Source: JABFSA01 sp963827515 (GTDB taxonomy: Bacteria; Acidobacteriota; Vicinamibacteria; Vicinamibacterales; UBA2999). From it: 64,000 nucleotides of DNA. The stretch lies in contig CAWHBF010000008.1 of the NCBI GenBank assembly GCA_963827515.1, forward strand, positions 62,001 to 126,000. The letters run 5' to 3'. Shown here in pieces: positions 38,078-46,959 of the stretch (position 1 is the first letter of the stretch; each line of letters opens with the position of its first letter). The position numbers were made by a program, and so were the translations under genes. The notes under the pieces were generated by a model. It searched no databases, was not told where the DNA came from, and saw only the letters and a list, made by a program, of their open reading frames with translations.

Positions 38078-38906
38078 CGGTGCGGGCCTCGCTGCGGGTG
38101 AAATACATCGAGCCGCCCGCCAGCAGGAGCATGACAGCCACGGCGGTGATCCCAAACGCCTCTGCGTAAAACTCCCCGACCCCGAACAACCCCCACTTGA
38201 ACGTCTCGACAATGATGGCAAGCGGGTTCAGGAGCATCCACTGACGATACTCCGCTGGAACTTGCGACATCGGATACAAGACGGGCGTCAGCAGGTACCA
38301 GATGGACAGAAGCTGTCCGAGTCCGAAGCGAATGTCGCGGGCCGACTCCCCCCAAACCGAGGTGAAAAAGGAAATGGCGAGCGCGAAGAGAAACGCCAGC
38401 CCAAGGGCAGCGAACGCCCACAGGAGGGACAGATCGACACGCAAGTACCATCGTCCGTCCTGCACTGCGTAGAACAGCAGCGCGAGGACGAATACCCCGA
38501 CCTTCAGCCCCAGGTTGAGCAGCGCCGGCGCCATGTTGCCCAGCGGCAGGATGGCCCGCGGATGGTAAATCTGAATAGTCAGGTCTGAATGCATTTCAAG
38601 GGCACGCGTTCCCCACATCAGGCTTGCCGCAAACACGTCCCAGGCCACCGTGCCAGCGAGGAGAAAGAGGAAATACGGGAGTCCGTTCGACCCAACACCG
38701 AGCAACCCGCCAAAGATGAGGGCGCGCAGGGCGATCGGGAACAGTGGATTGATGAACAACCAGAGCCATCCAAGGATGGTCCGGCGGTATGTCTTTCGAA
38801 GCGCCCTGTCGCCGATGAAGCTCAGCAGCCGCCGGTACTGCCACACCTCGGCTGTCGTGGCGATCGCCCCAGGAGGGCCAGGCGTGGCTTCCCACCGTTC
38901 CTTCAC
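38064..38906 (-). CDS. ABC-2 type polysaccharide exporter permease
   Basis: 280 residues from the GTG at 38906, which overlaps the stop of the upstream permease as GTGA. Six hydrophobic segments; the N-terminal VWQYRRLLSFIGDRALRKTY amphipathic region and GWLWLFINPLFPIALRALIF match the Wzm/KpsM/RfbA class that moves undecaprenyl-linked O-antigen or capsule across the inner membrane. FTSVWGESARDIRFGLGQLL and TPVLYPMSQVPAEYRQWMLL are also family features. It pairs with a second, different permease and one ATPase, which suggests a heterodimeric channel. Confidence 0.85.
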   Translation of the reverse strand: MKERWEATPGPPGAIATTAEVWQYRRLLSFIGDRALRKTYRRTILGWLWLFINPLFPIALRALIFGGLLGVGSNGLPYFLFLLAGTVAWDVFAASLMWGTRALEMHSDLTIQIYHPRAILPLGNMAPALLNLGLKVGVFVLALLFYAVQDGRWYLRVDLSLLWAFAALGLAFLFALAISFFTSVWGESARDIRFGLGQLLSIWYLLTPVLYPMSQVPAEYRQWMLLNPLAIIVETFKWGLFGVGEFYAEAFGITAVAVMLLLAGGSMYFTRSEARTVANR

Positions 38907-39778
38907 ATCGCGTCCATGGTCGCGCCTTCGGTGCGCGCAAAATGCCAGACTCCGGTCGCGAAGATCACTACGGTGACGGCCGCGGTGTAGCCGAGCCACG
39001 CCCAGGAATGCTCGAGGCCCGGCAACATCCCCCACCTGAACGTCTCAATCGGTGCTGTCAGGGGATTGAGGTGCATCAACAAGCGGAGATTCGGGGGCAC
39101 CACCGACAATGGGTAGATCACGGGCGTGAAGATGAGCCAGAAGGCGAGCACGTATCGGACGCCGAAACGCACGTCCCTGGCGCGTGCCTGCCAGACGGAT
39201 GTCCAGAGCGAAAGCGAAAAGGCCAGACACAGCACCAGGATCACGGACAGCACACAGGCCAGAAGCCGTACCTGCAGTTGCGCGTACCACAAGCCCTCGT
39301 TCACCCGGTAGTACACCAGGGCACCGAGCAGGGTGAGCAGGATGATGGCCGGCTCGATCATGCCGGCTGTCATCTGTGCGAGCGGCAAGATGATGCGAGG
39401 TACATAGAGTTTGGTCAGCAACCCCCTGTTGACCTCTATGCCTCGGCTTCCGCGGATGAGCGGACCGTCGAAGCAGTTCCACGGCACCTGCCCGATCAGA
39501 AAGAACAGTAAGTACGGAACGCCGCCGGAGGGAATCTGCATGACGGAGCCGTACGCGAAGCTCCCGACGGCGAGCGGTACGAGCGTCCGAATGAAGATCC
39601 ACCACACACCGAGGTGGGTCTTCGCGTACAGCCCCTGGACCGCCTTGATCGAGAAGAACCCGAGGATGCGGCGGTACTGCCAGACTTCACGGACGCGGGC
39701 GCCGAATCCCTGGTCCGCGCCGGCGGCGATCACCCACGTCCGGAGGTCAGACGACGGATTTTCGCTTCTTCCGAGCAT
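38903..39778 (-). CDS. ABC-2 type polysaccharide exporter permease (second subunit)
   Basis: 291 residues from the ATG at 39778, overlapping the ATPase gene by 32 bp; a GTG at 39733 just past the ATPase stop is an alternative start. VREVWQYRRILGFFSIKAVQ, HLGVWWIFIRTLVPLAVGSF, VWQARARDVRFGVRYVLAFW and TPVIYPLSVVPPNLRLLMHL mirror the downstream permease, yet the two are well diverged. Most Wzm-type exporters use one permease gene as a homodimer, so two side by side is less common. Role: inner-membrane channel for lipid-linked polysaccharide. Confidence 0.85.
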   Translation of the reverse strand: MLGRSENPSSDLRTWVIAAGADQGFGARVREVWQYRRILGFFSIKAVQGLYAKTHLGVWWIFIRTLVPLAVGSFAYGSVMQIPSGGVPYLLFFLIGQVPWNCFDGPLIRGSRGIEVNRGLLTKLYVPRIILPLAQMTAGMIEPAIILLTLLGALVYYRVNEGLWYAQLQVRLLACVLSVILVLCLAFSLSLWTSVWQARARDVRFGVRYVLAFWLIFTPVIYPLSVVPPNLRLLMHLNPLTAPIETFRWGMLPGLEHSWAWLGYTAAVTVVIFATGVWHFARTEGATMDAM

Positions 39779-41018
39779 TCACGTGTCTCTCTACCGTCCA
39801 CTCGAGCAGCGGCGCGAGGGCGCCGCGCTTCAGGCGGCCACTCGTGTCATGCCCATAGGCCATGAACGTGAGTGCGTTGTCGAGCACCACCTTCGTCTCC
39901 TTCACCAGCATCGTGTACACGGTGACATTGACGGTATAGGTCGTCTCGGCCAGCAGATGCGAAGGGATGCGTACGAACATCTCGACAACGCCGCGGCGTT
40001 CGGCCACGAATTCCTCGATCTGGGTCGTTCGAAACACCAGAACCCGCTTGGCGTACAAATCGATGAATCCGCGAAGCGTGGCTCCCGACTTCCGAACCTT
40101 GAGACGGATCCGCACGTACACGTCTTCCGTCGTAGGAGCGGCGCCGATCTCCTCGCGCAGCGCATTCAGCAGTCGAACGGACGCGATTTCCGCCACGACG
40201 TTGGTGTGGCGTCCGGTCCGCTCACCGGACAGCACTTCTCGGCCGTACCCGCGCATGGCCGCATCCTCGTATTCGGCGGCCACCTGTTCTGGCTCGCCGT
40301 CCTGCATCACCTGGCCCTTGTCGAGCCAGATGATTCGATGGCAGAGCCGCGCGACCGCGGCCATGTCGTGGGAGACGAACAACACCGTGAGCCCACGCGC
40401 GGCCTCTTCCGCCACGCGCTGGAGGCAGCGCTCCTGGAATGCGATGTCACCGACCGCGAGAATCTCATCCGCCAGCAGGATGTCCGGCTGCATGTTCATG
40501 GCCACCGAGAACGCCAGCCGCAGGTACATGCCGCTCGAGTACTGCCGAAGCGGATTGTCCATGAACTCGTCAAGTTCGGCGAACGCGATGATCTCCGGCA
40601 GCCGGTCGAGCGCTTCCTGCCGCGAGATCCCGTGCATGGCCGCGTTCATCAGGATGTTGTCGGTGGCGGAGAAATCAGGATTGAAGCCCGCCCCCAGTTC
40701 CAGAAGGGAGACGACTCGGCCCATGCCGACCACGCGTCCCTCCGTCGGACGCGTCACTCTGGCGATGATCTTGAGCAGCGTAGATTTGCCCGCGCCGTTC
40801 GCCCCGATGACGCCGAGGATCGTCCCCGGGGCCACTGCGAAGGAAACATGACGCAGCACCCACAGGTCATGGCCAGCCCCGGGACGCCCGGGCAGCGAGA
40901 ACCTCGGCAGCGGCATGCGGGTGAAACCCAGATTGAGCGTCTTCCGTGGCTCCGTGGCGGCTCTCTTCGCCGGTATGAAATACTTTTTGCCGAGCCCTTC
41001 GACGAGCAGACTGTCCAT
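39747..41018 (-). CDS. wzt: ABC transporter ATPase with C-terminal glycan-recognition domain (Wzt-type)
   Basis: 423 residues. Nucleotide-binding domain: Walker A GANGAGKST near residue 72-80, ABC signature YSSGMYLRLAFSVAM near 160-174, Walker B DILLADEILAVGD, switch LFVSHDMAAV. From about residue 270 a separate beta-rich domain (VVAEIASVRLLNALREEIGA, DVYVRIRLKVRKSGATL, FVRIPSHLLAETTYTVNVTV) matches the Wzt C-terminal carbohydrate-binding domain, which reads the terminal modification of the finished chain in O8/O9a-type systems. Its presence implies that export is gated by an end-cap such as a methyl or phosphate group; methyltransferases nearby could supply it (inference). It lies 15 bp after the dehydratase gene. 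Confidence 0.9.
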   Translation of the reverse strand: MDSLLVEGLGKKYFIPAKRAATEPRKTLNLGFTRMPLPRFSLPGRPGAGHDLWVLRHVSFAVAPGTILGVIGANGAGKSTLLKIIARVTRPTEGRVVGMGRVVSLLELGAGFNPDFSATDNILMNAAMHGISRQEALDRLPEIIAFAELDEFMDNPLRQYSSGMYLRLAFSVAMNMQPDILLADEILAVGDIAFQERCLQRVAEEAARGLTVLFVSHDMAAVARLCHRIIWLDKGQVMQDGEPEQVAAEYEDAAMRGYGREVLSGERTGRHTNVVAEIASVRLLNALREEIGAAPTTEDVYVRIRLKVRKSGATLRGFIDLYAKRVLVFRTTQIEEFVAERRGVVEMFVRIPSHLLAETTYTVNVTVYTMLVKETKVVLDNALTFMAYGHDTSGRLKRGALAPLLEWTVERHVNARKKRKSVV

Positions 41019-41033
41019 CGGGAGGTTCAGCCG

Positions 41034-42074
41034 TCAGTGCAGTTCACGCGTGCCGGTCTTGGTGACGATGGGAATGTCCCGCATCCACAACTGCTTCTCC
41101 CACCACGGTCGGTTCGCGATGTACCACGCGATCGTGCGATCGAGCCCCTCATCGAAACTGACGAGCGGACGCCAATCGAGGAGGCGCTGGGCCTTGCCCG
41201 CATCAGCGGTGTGCCGGAATACCTGTCCAGGACGGTCACCGACGTACGTAATGGTCGCGTCCGGCTTACCCATCCGCTTCGCCACGAGCGGCGCCATGTC
41301 TGCGAGCGAAATGCTCTGGCCGTAGCCAAGGTTGATCACCTCGCCCACCACGCCTGCCCGGTCGCAGTGCACCAAGCGATCGAGCGCCCGGCAGGTGTCT
41401 TCAACGTAGGTGAAGTCACGTTCCGCGGACCCATCGCCATGCACGCGAAGCGGCTCGTCGAGCAGGCAGCTGGTGATGAATCGCGGAATGACCTTCTCGA
41501 GGTGCTGGCGAGGGCCGAACTGGTTGAAAGGACGCACGATGATGGCGGGCAGACAGTAGGTCGAGAAATACGAGTACACCAGCCTATCCGCCCCGGCCTT
41601 CGCGCTCGCATACGGACTCATCGGCATCAACGGCGCCTCTTCGTCCATGCGAGGCGCACGCGCGGTACCGTAGACCTCCGATGTCGAGATATGGATGAAG
41701 CGGTTGATGTGCTTGACGTGTTTGAGCACCGAGTTGGCGACCACCTGCGTCCCCAGCACATCGGTCTCGAAGAAATGATAGTTGTCGTAGATCGATCTTG
41801 TGACGTGGGTTTCCGCGGCGAAGTGCACCACGACATCGGACTGCTCCACGAGCGAGTCCACCAGCGATGCATTCCGCACGTCGCCGTACCAGAACTGGAG
41901 GCGACCGTTGCCGGACGCGTGATTGACCGCCCCGGGAAGATTCTCCAGGCTTCCCGCGTAGGTCAGGGCATCAAGCACCAGGATGCGATAGTCCGGATAG
42001 GTGTCGTACAGGTGATGGACGAAATTGCTACCGATGAACCCGGCGCCGCCGGTGATGAGGATGGTTCGTGACAA
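41034..42074 (-). CDS. NAD-dependent nucleotide-sugar 4,6-dehydratase (RmlB-like SDR)
   Basis: 346 residues. Rossmann motif ILITGGAGFIGSNFVHHL, NAD-binding HFAAETHVTRSI, catalytic ISTSEVYG (Thr position) with an acidic RMDEEAP, and Y-x3-K as PYASAKAGADRLV. HFAAETHV, the second motif, and RPFNQFGPRQHLEKVIPRF are typical of dTDP-glucose 4,6-dehydratase and close relatives acting on UDP- or CDP-sugars; the exact donor cannot be fixed. It provides a 4-keto-6-deoxy sugar that the DegT aminotransferase upstream in the operon could transaminate. A 72-bp gap precedes it. Confidence 0.85.
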   Translation of the reverse strand: MSRTILITGGAGFIGSNFVHHLYDTYPDYRILVLDALTYAGSLENLPGAVNHASGNGRLQFWYGDVRNASLVDSLVEQSDVVVHFAAETHVTRSIYDNYHFFETDVLGTQVVANSVLKHVKHINRFIHISTSEVYGTARAPRMDEEAPLMPMSPYASAKAGADRLVYSYFSTYCLPAIIVRPFNQFGPRQHLEKVIPRFITSCLLDEPLRVHGDGSAERDFTYVEDTCRALDRLVHCDRAGVVGEVINLGYGQSISLADMAPLVAKRMGKPDATITYVGDRPGQVFRHTADAGKAQRLLDWRPLVSFDEGLDRTIAWYIANRPWWEKQLWMRDIPIVTKTGTRELH

Positions 42075-42146
42075 GGTCTGTGGGGACTTTAGCGTATTCA
42101 GCGAGAACCAATCAAACCGCGCGTCACCGACCGGACATGGAGATAT

Positions 42147-42858
42147 TCAGGGGACGCGCGTCGCCGCGAGCACGCCAGGAGCCTCGTCTCCGCAGTTCAG
42201 CAGTAAATCCAGCGCGGATAGATTCGGGACGAACGCTCCGTGCATCTGCGGATAGACCGGATGCACGAACCGCTGCCATTCGACGGCAATGCCATGCCGT
42301 TCGAAGAGCGGCACATCGAGATATGCTTGCGCGGCGTCGCCGCTCACGTACTTCGTCGCGCCGAACCGACGGCACACGTTCACCAGCCGCTCGCTCCGCT
42401 CGCCGTCTATGCCTAGACAGGACGAGCGCTCGACGCGCCGCCGAATGCCCAACCAGCTAGCCATGAGATCGACACAGGCGATGTCGAGATCGACCAAATG
42501 CGTCCACTCGCGCTGGAGCAATGCCTCCAACTCGGGCAGATACCGGCTGAGAAACGGGGCGCGCGCGTACGCCTGTCGCACGCTCGCAATATGTTTGCGC
42601 GCCCACGACGTCCGTCGATCGATCTCGACGTCGAGGATTCGAGGGAATCCCTCCCCGCGGTGTCGAACCGGCACCGTCAACCAGAGCGGGCCGTTCTGTG
42701 TCTTGATGCGATTCCGGTTGCGCCAACCGTGCTTGTCGGTACTGGACATCGTCGTAGTACACGAACACGTCCGCACGACGCAGTTGATCGAAGAAACCCA
42801 GCCAGGGTAGATACCCAGGCTGAAGCACGACCACGGTGGGGCGGTTATCGATACTCAA
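42147..42858 (-). CDS. WbqC-like family protein, one frameshift
   Basis: 236 residues after removing one C from TACCGAC near 42740, which joins YYDDVQY to DKHGWRNRNRIKT. N-terminal VVVLQPGYLPWLGFFDQLRR is the signature of the WbqC family, found in O-antigen clusters and thought to act in making acylated amino sugars. Later LTVPVRHRGEGFPRILDVEI and KYVSGDAAQAYLD fit the family. Cytoplasmic, no membrane segment. Its neighbours, an RmlB-like dehydratase, a DegT aminotransferase and a GNAT acetyltransferase, match that role. Confidence 0.85.
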
Positions 42859-42915
42859 GGAAGACGCAAGTTCCCGAAGACGTCTTGACGACGTCCCACG
42901 CTCATCATGCTCGGC

Positions 42916-44166
42916 CTAGCCGCTGCGCCCTGCGGCGGCATCCGCGTAGAACCCGGTCAAGAGCGGTATCTGCTCGAATACTGGAAACGTGCGTCCGCAG
43001 CCGACGCAGGGAATGCCGGCCTGCGTCTCTTCAGGGAGCGGGGCGCGACACATCGGACAGCGGAGTTGAGCGCGTGGAGCAGACAAAATGGGGGTGTCTC
43101 CCCGCTTCCGGGCATGGACGAAGATGTAGCCGCCTTGTCCGGTCGTCGCGCAGTCAGCGGCATCACCAGCGATCAGCGGCGCCACGGCTGCCGCCAGCAT
43201 AGCGTGGTAGGCCTCGGCGTCGAAACCGTCTGTACTCAGCAGTCCTAACGCGTCAAAGTTGAAGAGCGCTTGCCAGTCGTAGAACAGGTAACCAAGCCGA
43301 CACAGTCTCGGGCCCAACAAGTAACGCAGTTCCACGGCTTCGTATCCGAGCCGATCCAGCTCGGTTCGGTACCAACCCTCCTCACCCGGCGTGCCGTCCG
43401 CACCGTACCCCGCCAGGAAGTAGCGCTCGAACTCGCGGCGCAACTGCGAAAAGCCGAGAGCGCCAAAGAAATCGTCGAGCGGCTTGAGCTGAGAAAGAAA
43501 CGGGCTGACGTCGGTCAACGCGAGCGTGCCACCCGGCGCGAGCACACGGGTCATTTCCTCGAGCGCGGCGCGACGTCCACCCTGAACGTGATAGATCGAG
43601 TTGAACGCCGTGACCTGGGCAAAGGTTCCTTCATTCCAGGGAAGCGACCCCATGTCCAATGCCACCAGCGCCTGGTGGACGCCCCGGTCGCGGGCCCGGA
43701 GCAGATTGCTCACGATGATGTCCCCCCCCACATCGAGCGTGCGACCCCGCAGCGAGAAGCTCGAATTGCGTCCGGTCCCGATCCCCAGGTCCAAATTCGG
43801 GCGGCGAGCTGGAACACTCAGGAAGGCCTGATAGTTGACCGGGAAGATGATCGGTGAGTGTGCCAGTAGCCCCAGTGGCTCCGCCAGAACCTCGGCAACG
43901 AGCTGACGCTCAGCGGCACAGTCGATCTGGTCGAGACCCTCGTGCTCTGCGGCAGCTCGGACAATGGTCGGAAGAAACCGGAGAAAATAGTCTGCGAGAA
44001 AACGCTCCAGCCCGGGACCCAGTTGGCTCGCAAGCTGGCTATTGACTCGCTCCTTGAAGGCAAGGAAGCGGACTTCAAGCGGATCGAAGCGGGTCGCGGA
44101 CGACAGCCTGCCAGCGGATCCTTGGAGTCGCTGCAGATCTAGAAGGGCACGGTCCCGTACGTCCAC
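42916..44166 (-). CDS. Class I methyltransferase with C-terminal zinc ribbon
   Basis: 416 residues. A helical N-terminal part of about 130 residues precedes a Rossmann methyltransferase core: LDLGIGTGRNSSFSLRGR, VALDMGSLPWNEGTFAQVTA, LEEMTRVLAPGGTLALTDVS. The last 50 residues hold LRCPMCRAPLPEE and GIPCVGCGRTFPVFEQIPLL, a Trm112/YbaR-like zinc ribbon. LDLGIGTGR replaces the more usual (E/D)xGxGxG with a close match, so SAM binding is likely. A role in glycan methylation is inferred from context. Gap of 57 bp to the WbqC gene. Confidence 0.65.
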   Translation of the reverse strand: MDVRDRALLDLQRLQGSAGRLSSATRFDPLEVRFLAFKERVNSQLASQLGPGLERFLADYFLRFLPTIVRAAAEHEGLDQIDCAAERQLVAEVLAEPLGLLAHSPIIFPVNYQAFLSVPARRPNLDLGIGTGRNSSFSLRGRTLDVGGDIIVSNLLRARDRGVHQALVALDMGSLPWNEGTFAQVTAFNSIYHVQGGRRAALEEMTRVLAPGGTLALTDVSPFLSQLKPLDDFFGALGFSQLRREFERYFLAGYGADGTPGEEGWYRTELDRLGYEAVELRYLLGPRLCRLGYLFYDWQALFNFDALGLLSTDGFDAEAYHAMLAAAVAPLIAGDAADCATTGQGGYIFVHARKRGDTPILSAPRAQLRCPMCRAPLPEETQAGIPCVGCGRTFPVFEQIPLLTGFYADAAAGRSG

Positions 44167-44169
44167 AGG

Positions 44170-45036
44170 TCAGGCAACCAACCCGGCTCCGGAGGGTGTC
44201 TCGACAGGAGCGACGTCTCCTGTCCCCCCGGCCGTTCCCGATCCTGAGATCCCAGGTCCAGGCATCACGGTGCTCCGGACGTCTCTCGCTGAACGAGTTC
44301 GGACCGTCGTCCCCGCCCGGACCATCGGTTTGCGCAGGACAAACCACTTGAACCAGAACCGAGACACGTCCTTCAGATGTTTGGAGATCAATTTCGGGCT
44401 GCCGCCGGTGGCCTTTCCCTGCTTGCGGGGCAGATACGGGATCGGAACCTCCTTGATTCGGAGCTCCAGCGCACAGGCCTTGAACAGCAACTCGGTGCAG
44501 AGAAAGGGGGAGCCGGCTTCCAACTCGATAGCCTGCACAAAGTCAGTGCGGTGGATCTGGAGGGTGTGATACGCCCGGAACCGAAGCGCGCGTGGGAACA
44601 ACAGATGCTGAACACCAACGTTCAGGAGGGTCTGAACACGGCGGAGCGGGGGATGCGCTGAGAGATCCGTGCGATAGGCGCTTATCCCGTCACAGTCGTG
44701 GAGCTGACTCAAGAGCCCTGGCAGTTCGGCGGTGTCATAAAACCCGTCCACAGTGGCGTACGTCACAAACTCCATCTGGGCTTCGCGATACGCCTGGTGA
44801 AGGTTCGCCCCTGGTCCGTGGTTCCTCTCAAGGTCGAGCACCCGGGCGCCCGGGGTGTCTCTCGCGAACCGCCGCATGATGTCGAGCGACCCGTCGCTGC
44901 TTCCGTCATTGATCAGAATCAGCTCCCAAGCGGAACCAATGGCCCGAAGGTCTGCGCGGGTCTTTTCCAGAAAGCTCGGCAGCAGCTGCTCCTCGTTCAA
45001 GACAGGGACCATAAGGGTCAAAGAGGGCGTCGGCAT
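44170..45036 (-). CDS. GT2-family glycosyltransferase (DPM1/GtrB-like)
   Basis: 288 residues. LTLMVPVLNEEQLLPSFLEK is the GT-A nucleotide-binding start, LILINDGSSDGSLDIMRRFA the first acidic motif, YATVDGFYDTAELPGLLSQL the DxD-like region, with VDGF in place of the usual ADLQ. It resembles dolichol- or undecaprenyl-phosphate sugar transferases but lacks C-terminal membrane helices. A Gly/Thr/Val-rich tail of about 35 residues is probably disordered. It could charge the lipid carrier used by the GT-C-like proteins in this cluster (inference). The stop lies 3 bp before the methyltransferase start. Confidence 0.75.
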   Translation of the reverse strand: MPTPSLTLMVPVLNEEQLLPSFLEKTRADLRAIGSAWELILINDGSSDGSLDIMRRFARDTPGARVLDLERNHGPGANLHQAYREAQMEFVTYATVDGFYDTAELPGLLSQLHDCDGISAYRTDLSAHPPLRRVQTLLNVGVQHLLFPRALRFRAYHTLQIHRTDFVQAIELEAGSPFLCTELLFKACALELRIKEVPIPYLPRKQGKATGGSPKLISKHLKDVSRFWFKWFVLRKPMVRAGTTVRTRSARDVRSTVMPGPGISGSGTAGGTGDVAPVETPSGAGLVA

Positions 45037-45141
45037 ACCGCTATCTTAGCTGCTTGGCCACGCGGGCGACCACGCAACCTGACTGAGTGTCGCCACGGCG
45101 AGTCGGGGACAGGACCGCCACTCGTGAGGCGTCGTGAGGGG

Positions 45142-46932
45142 TCACGAGAGATACATCTCGTACCACTCCTGGAAGATCACGAGTGCGAGCACCTTATTGA
45201 CTTCCCTGTAGTGCGATCCCGGGCGATACGCGGCATTCACCACGTCTTCGACGCGAGCCACATCGAAGAGCCCGTGAACCGCCAGGCGATGGGGCGACAG
45301 CGTCTCGCGAACCCACGGCTGCAGCTCGCCAAGCACCCACTGCGTGATTGGCATGAGAAATCCTTCCTTGGGCCGCCGAATCATCTCCTCAGGGAAGTAC
45401 CGTGCTGCGGCCTGTTTCAGGATGTACTTGGTCTCGCCGTGGCGAATCTTCAACGAGCCCGGCAGGCCGGCCACGTATTCGACCACCTCGGTATCCAGAA
45501 ACGCGCTGCGCACTTCCAAGGAGTGGGCCATCGACAGCCGATCGACGAACGTCAACACCTGATCCGGGAGGATGCCGTGAAACTCCGCTTCGAGAACCCT
45601 GTTGAGCGGATCGCGGGCGGTGAGCGCGCCGAACGCCAGGCGTACGTGATCTCGGGTTGAGACACCGACCAGCCTCGCCCGCACGTCCGGGGAGTACAGC
45701 CGGTACTTCTCCTCGTCCGTCATGACGAGCAGGCCGGCTCGCCACGCCCAGTCGGGATCGGACGGCAGCCCGTCGGGCAGGGCCTCCGCGCCCGCAGCGA
45801 CCCGATGCGACAGGTAGCTGCCGAAGAGCTCATCAGCACCGTCGCCCGCAACCGCCACCTTGACGTGCCGGGCCATCCGTTCCGAAAGGAAATAGGTGGA
45901 GACGACCCCGGCGAACGGTTCGTCAAATGCCCGCAGGATCTTCCGAAGGCTGGAGGGATAATCGTCGACTGAAATCGTTTCCTCGTAGTGCTCGGTGCCG
46001 TAGCGCTCGGCCACCCACCGCGCCCAACGACGGTCCTGTTCTTTCCCCAGCGTCGTGGCTCCGTCGGCGTAGGTCAGCGTGAACGTCTTGACCCGCGACG
46101 GAGCGACTTCGGTGGCGAGCGCCGCCGTCAGCGAGGAATCGATCCCGCCGCTCAGAAAGAAACCTACGGGCACGTCCGACATCAGACGGCGACTGACGGC
46201 TCGGCGCAGCCGGACCAGCAGCTCTTCGACGACTTCCGACTCGTCCGGAGCGCCTCCGCCCTCTGGTGCGAACGAGAGGGTCCAATAGCGGGAGATGACC
46301 GGTTCCGACCCTGGGCGATACACGAGTCGGTGGGCGGGCGGCAGCATCCGCACGCCCTCGAATATCGTGAGGGGATGCGGAACGTGCTTGTAGCTCAGGC
46401 AATGGTGCAACGCCTCGAGGTTCAGCCGGCGCACAAAGCCCGGCACGGCGAGGATCGCTTTCAGTTCGGATGCGAAATACAGCACGCCCCCGTGCGACCA
46501 GTAGTAGAGCGGCTTCTTCCCCATCCGGTCCCGTGCCAGGAACCCGACCTGCTGTCGGCCATCCCACACGGCTACGGCAAACATGCCGTCGATGCGCTCG
46601 GGCAGCCGCTCCCCCGCTTCCTCCCATATGTGGGGCAGCAGCTCCGTATCCGTGCAGGTCGTCAGCCGATGGCCGCGCTCGAGCAGCGCCGGACGCAAGA
46701 CTGGAAAGTTGTACAACTCCCCGTTCTGAGCGGCGACGATGGTCCCGTCCTCGTTCGTGAGGGGCTGACGCCCGCCCGCCACGTCGATGATGCTGAGGCG
46801 AGCTGCCCCGATCGCAAAACGCTCGCCCGACACGATGTGCCTGTCGTCCGGGCCGCGATGATGGAGCGCGGCGAGCATCGCCGGCAGCGCAGTGCGATCG
46901 CCGTCTCCGAAGAAACCGGCTATTCCACACAT
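45142..46932 (-). CDS. asnB: Asparagine synthase (glutamine-hydrolysing) family amidotransferase
   Basis: 596 residues. Class II glutaminase domain with the N-terminal Cys nucleophile (MCGIAGFFGDGDR), HHRGPDDR, NGELYNFPVL and TCTDTELL, followed by the synthetase domain with the PP-loop FFLSGGIDSSLTAALATEVA near residue 260 and GDGADELFGSYL. Length is normal. In glycan clusters such enzymes (for example WbpS-like or exosortase-associated AsnB paralogues) amidate a sugar uronic acid or other carboxyl, so it may not serve asparagine supply. It lies between a GT2 gene (105-bp gap) and an HTTM membrane protein (27-bp gap). Confidence 0.85.
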   Translation of the reverse strand: MCGIAGFFGDGDRTALPAMLAALHHRGPDDRHIVSGERFAIGAARLSIIDVAGGRQPLTNEDGTIVAAQNGELYNFPVLRPALLERGHRLTTCTDTELLPHIWEEAGERLPERIDGMFAVAVWDGRQQVGFLARDRMGKKPLYYWSHGGVLYFASELKAILAVPGFVRRLNLEALHHCLSYKHVPHPLTIFEGVRMLPPAHRLVYRPGSEPVISRYWTLSFAPEGGGAPDESEVVEELLVRLRRAVSRRLMSDVPVGFFLSGGIDSSLTAALATEVAPSRVKTFTLTYADGATTLGKEQDRRWARWVAERYGTEHYEETISVDDYPSSLRKILRAFDEPFAGVVSTYFLSERMARHVKVAVAGDGADELFGSYLSHRVAAGAEALPDGLPSDPDWAWRAGLLVMTDEEKYRLYSPDVRARLVGVSTRDHVRLAFGALTARDPLNRVLEAEFHGILPDQVLTFVDRLSMAHSLEVRSAFLDTEVVEYVAGLPGSLKIRHGETKYILKQAAARYFPEEMIRRPKEGFLMPITQWVLGELQPWVRETLSPHRLAVHGLFDVARVEDVVNAAYRPGSHYREVNKVLALVIFQEWYEMYLS

Positions 46933-46959
46933 GGGAGCATCTCCGCCACGATCTCCTCC

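Noticed and set aside
39411..42071. Very long plus-strand open frame (886 codons) opposite the permease, ATPase and dehydratase genes
   Set aside because: It is antisense to three clearly recognised genes, and its composition (rich in Arg, His, Asp, Val) is that of a high-GC shadow frame.
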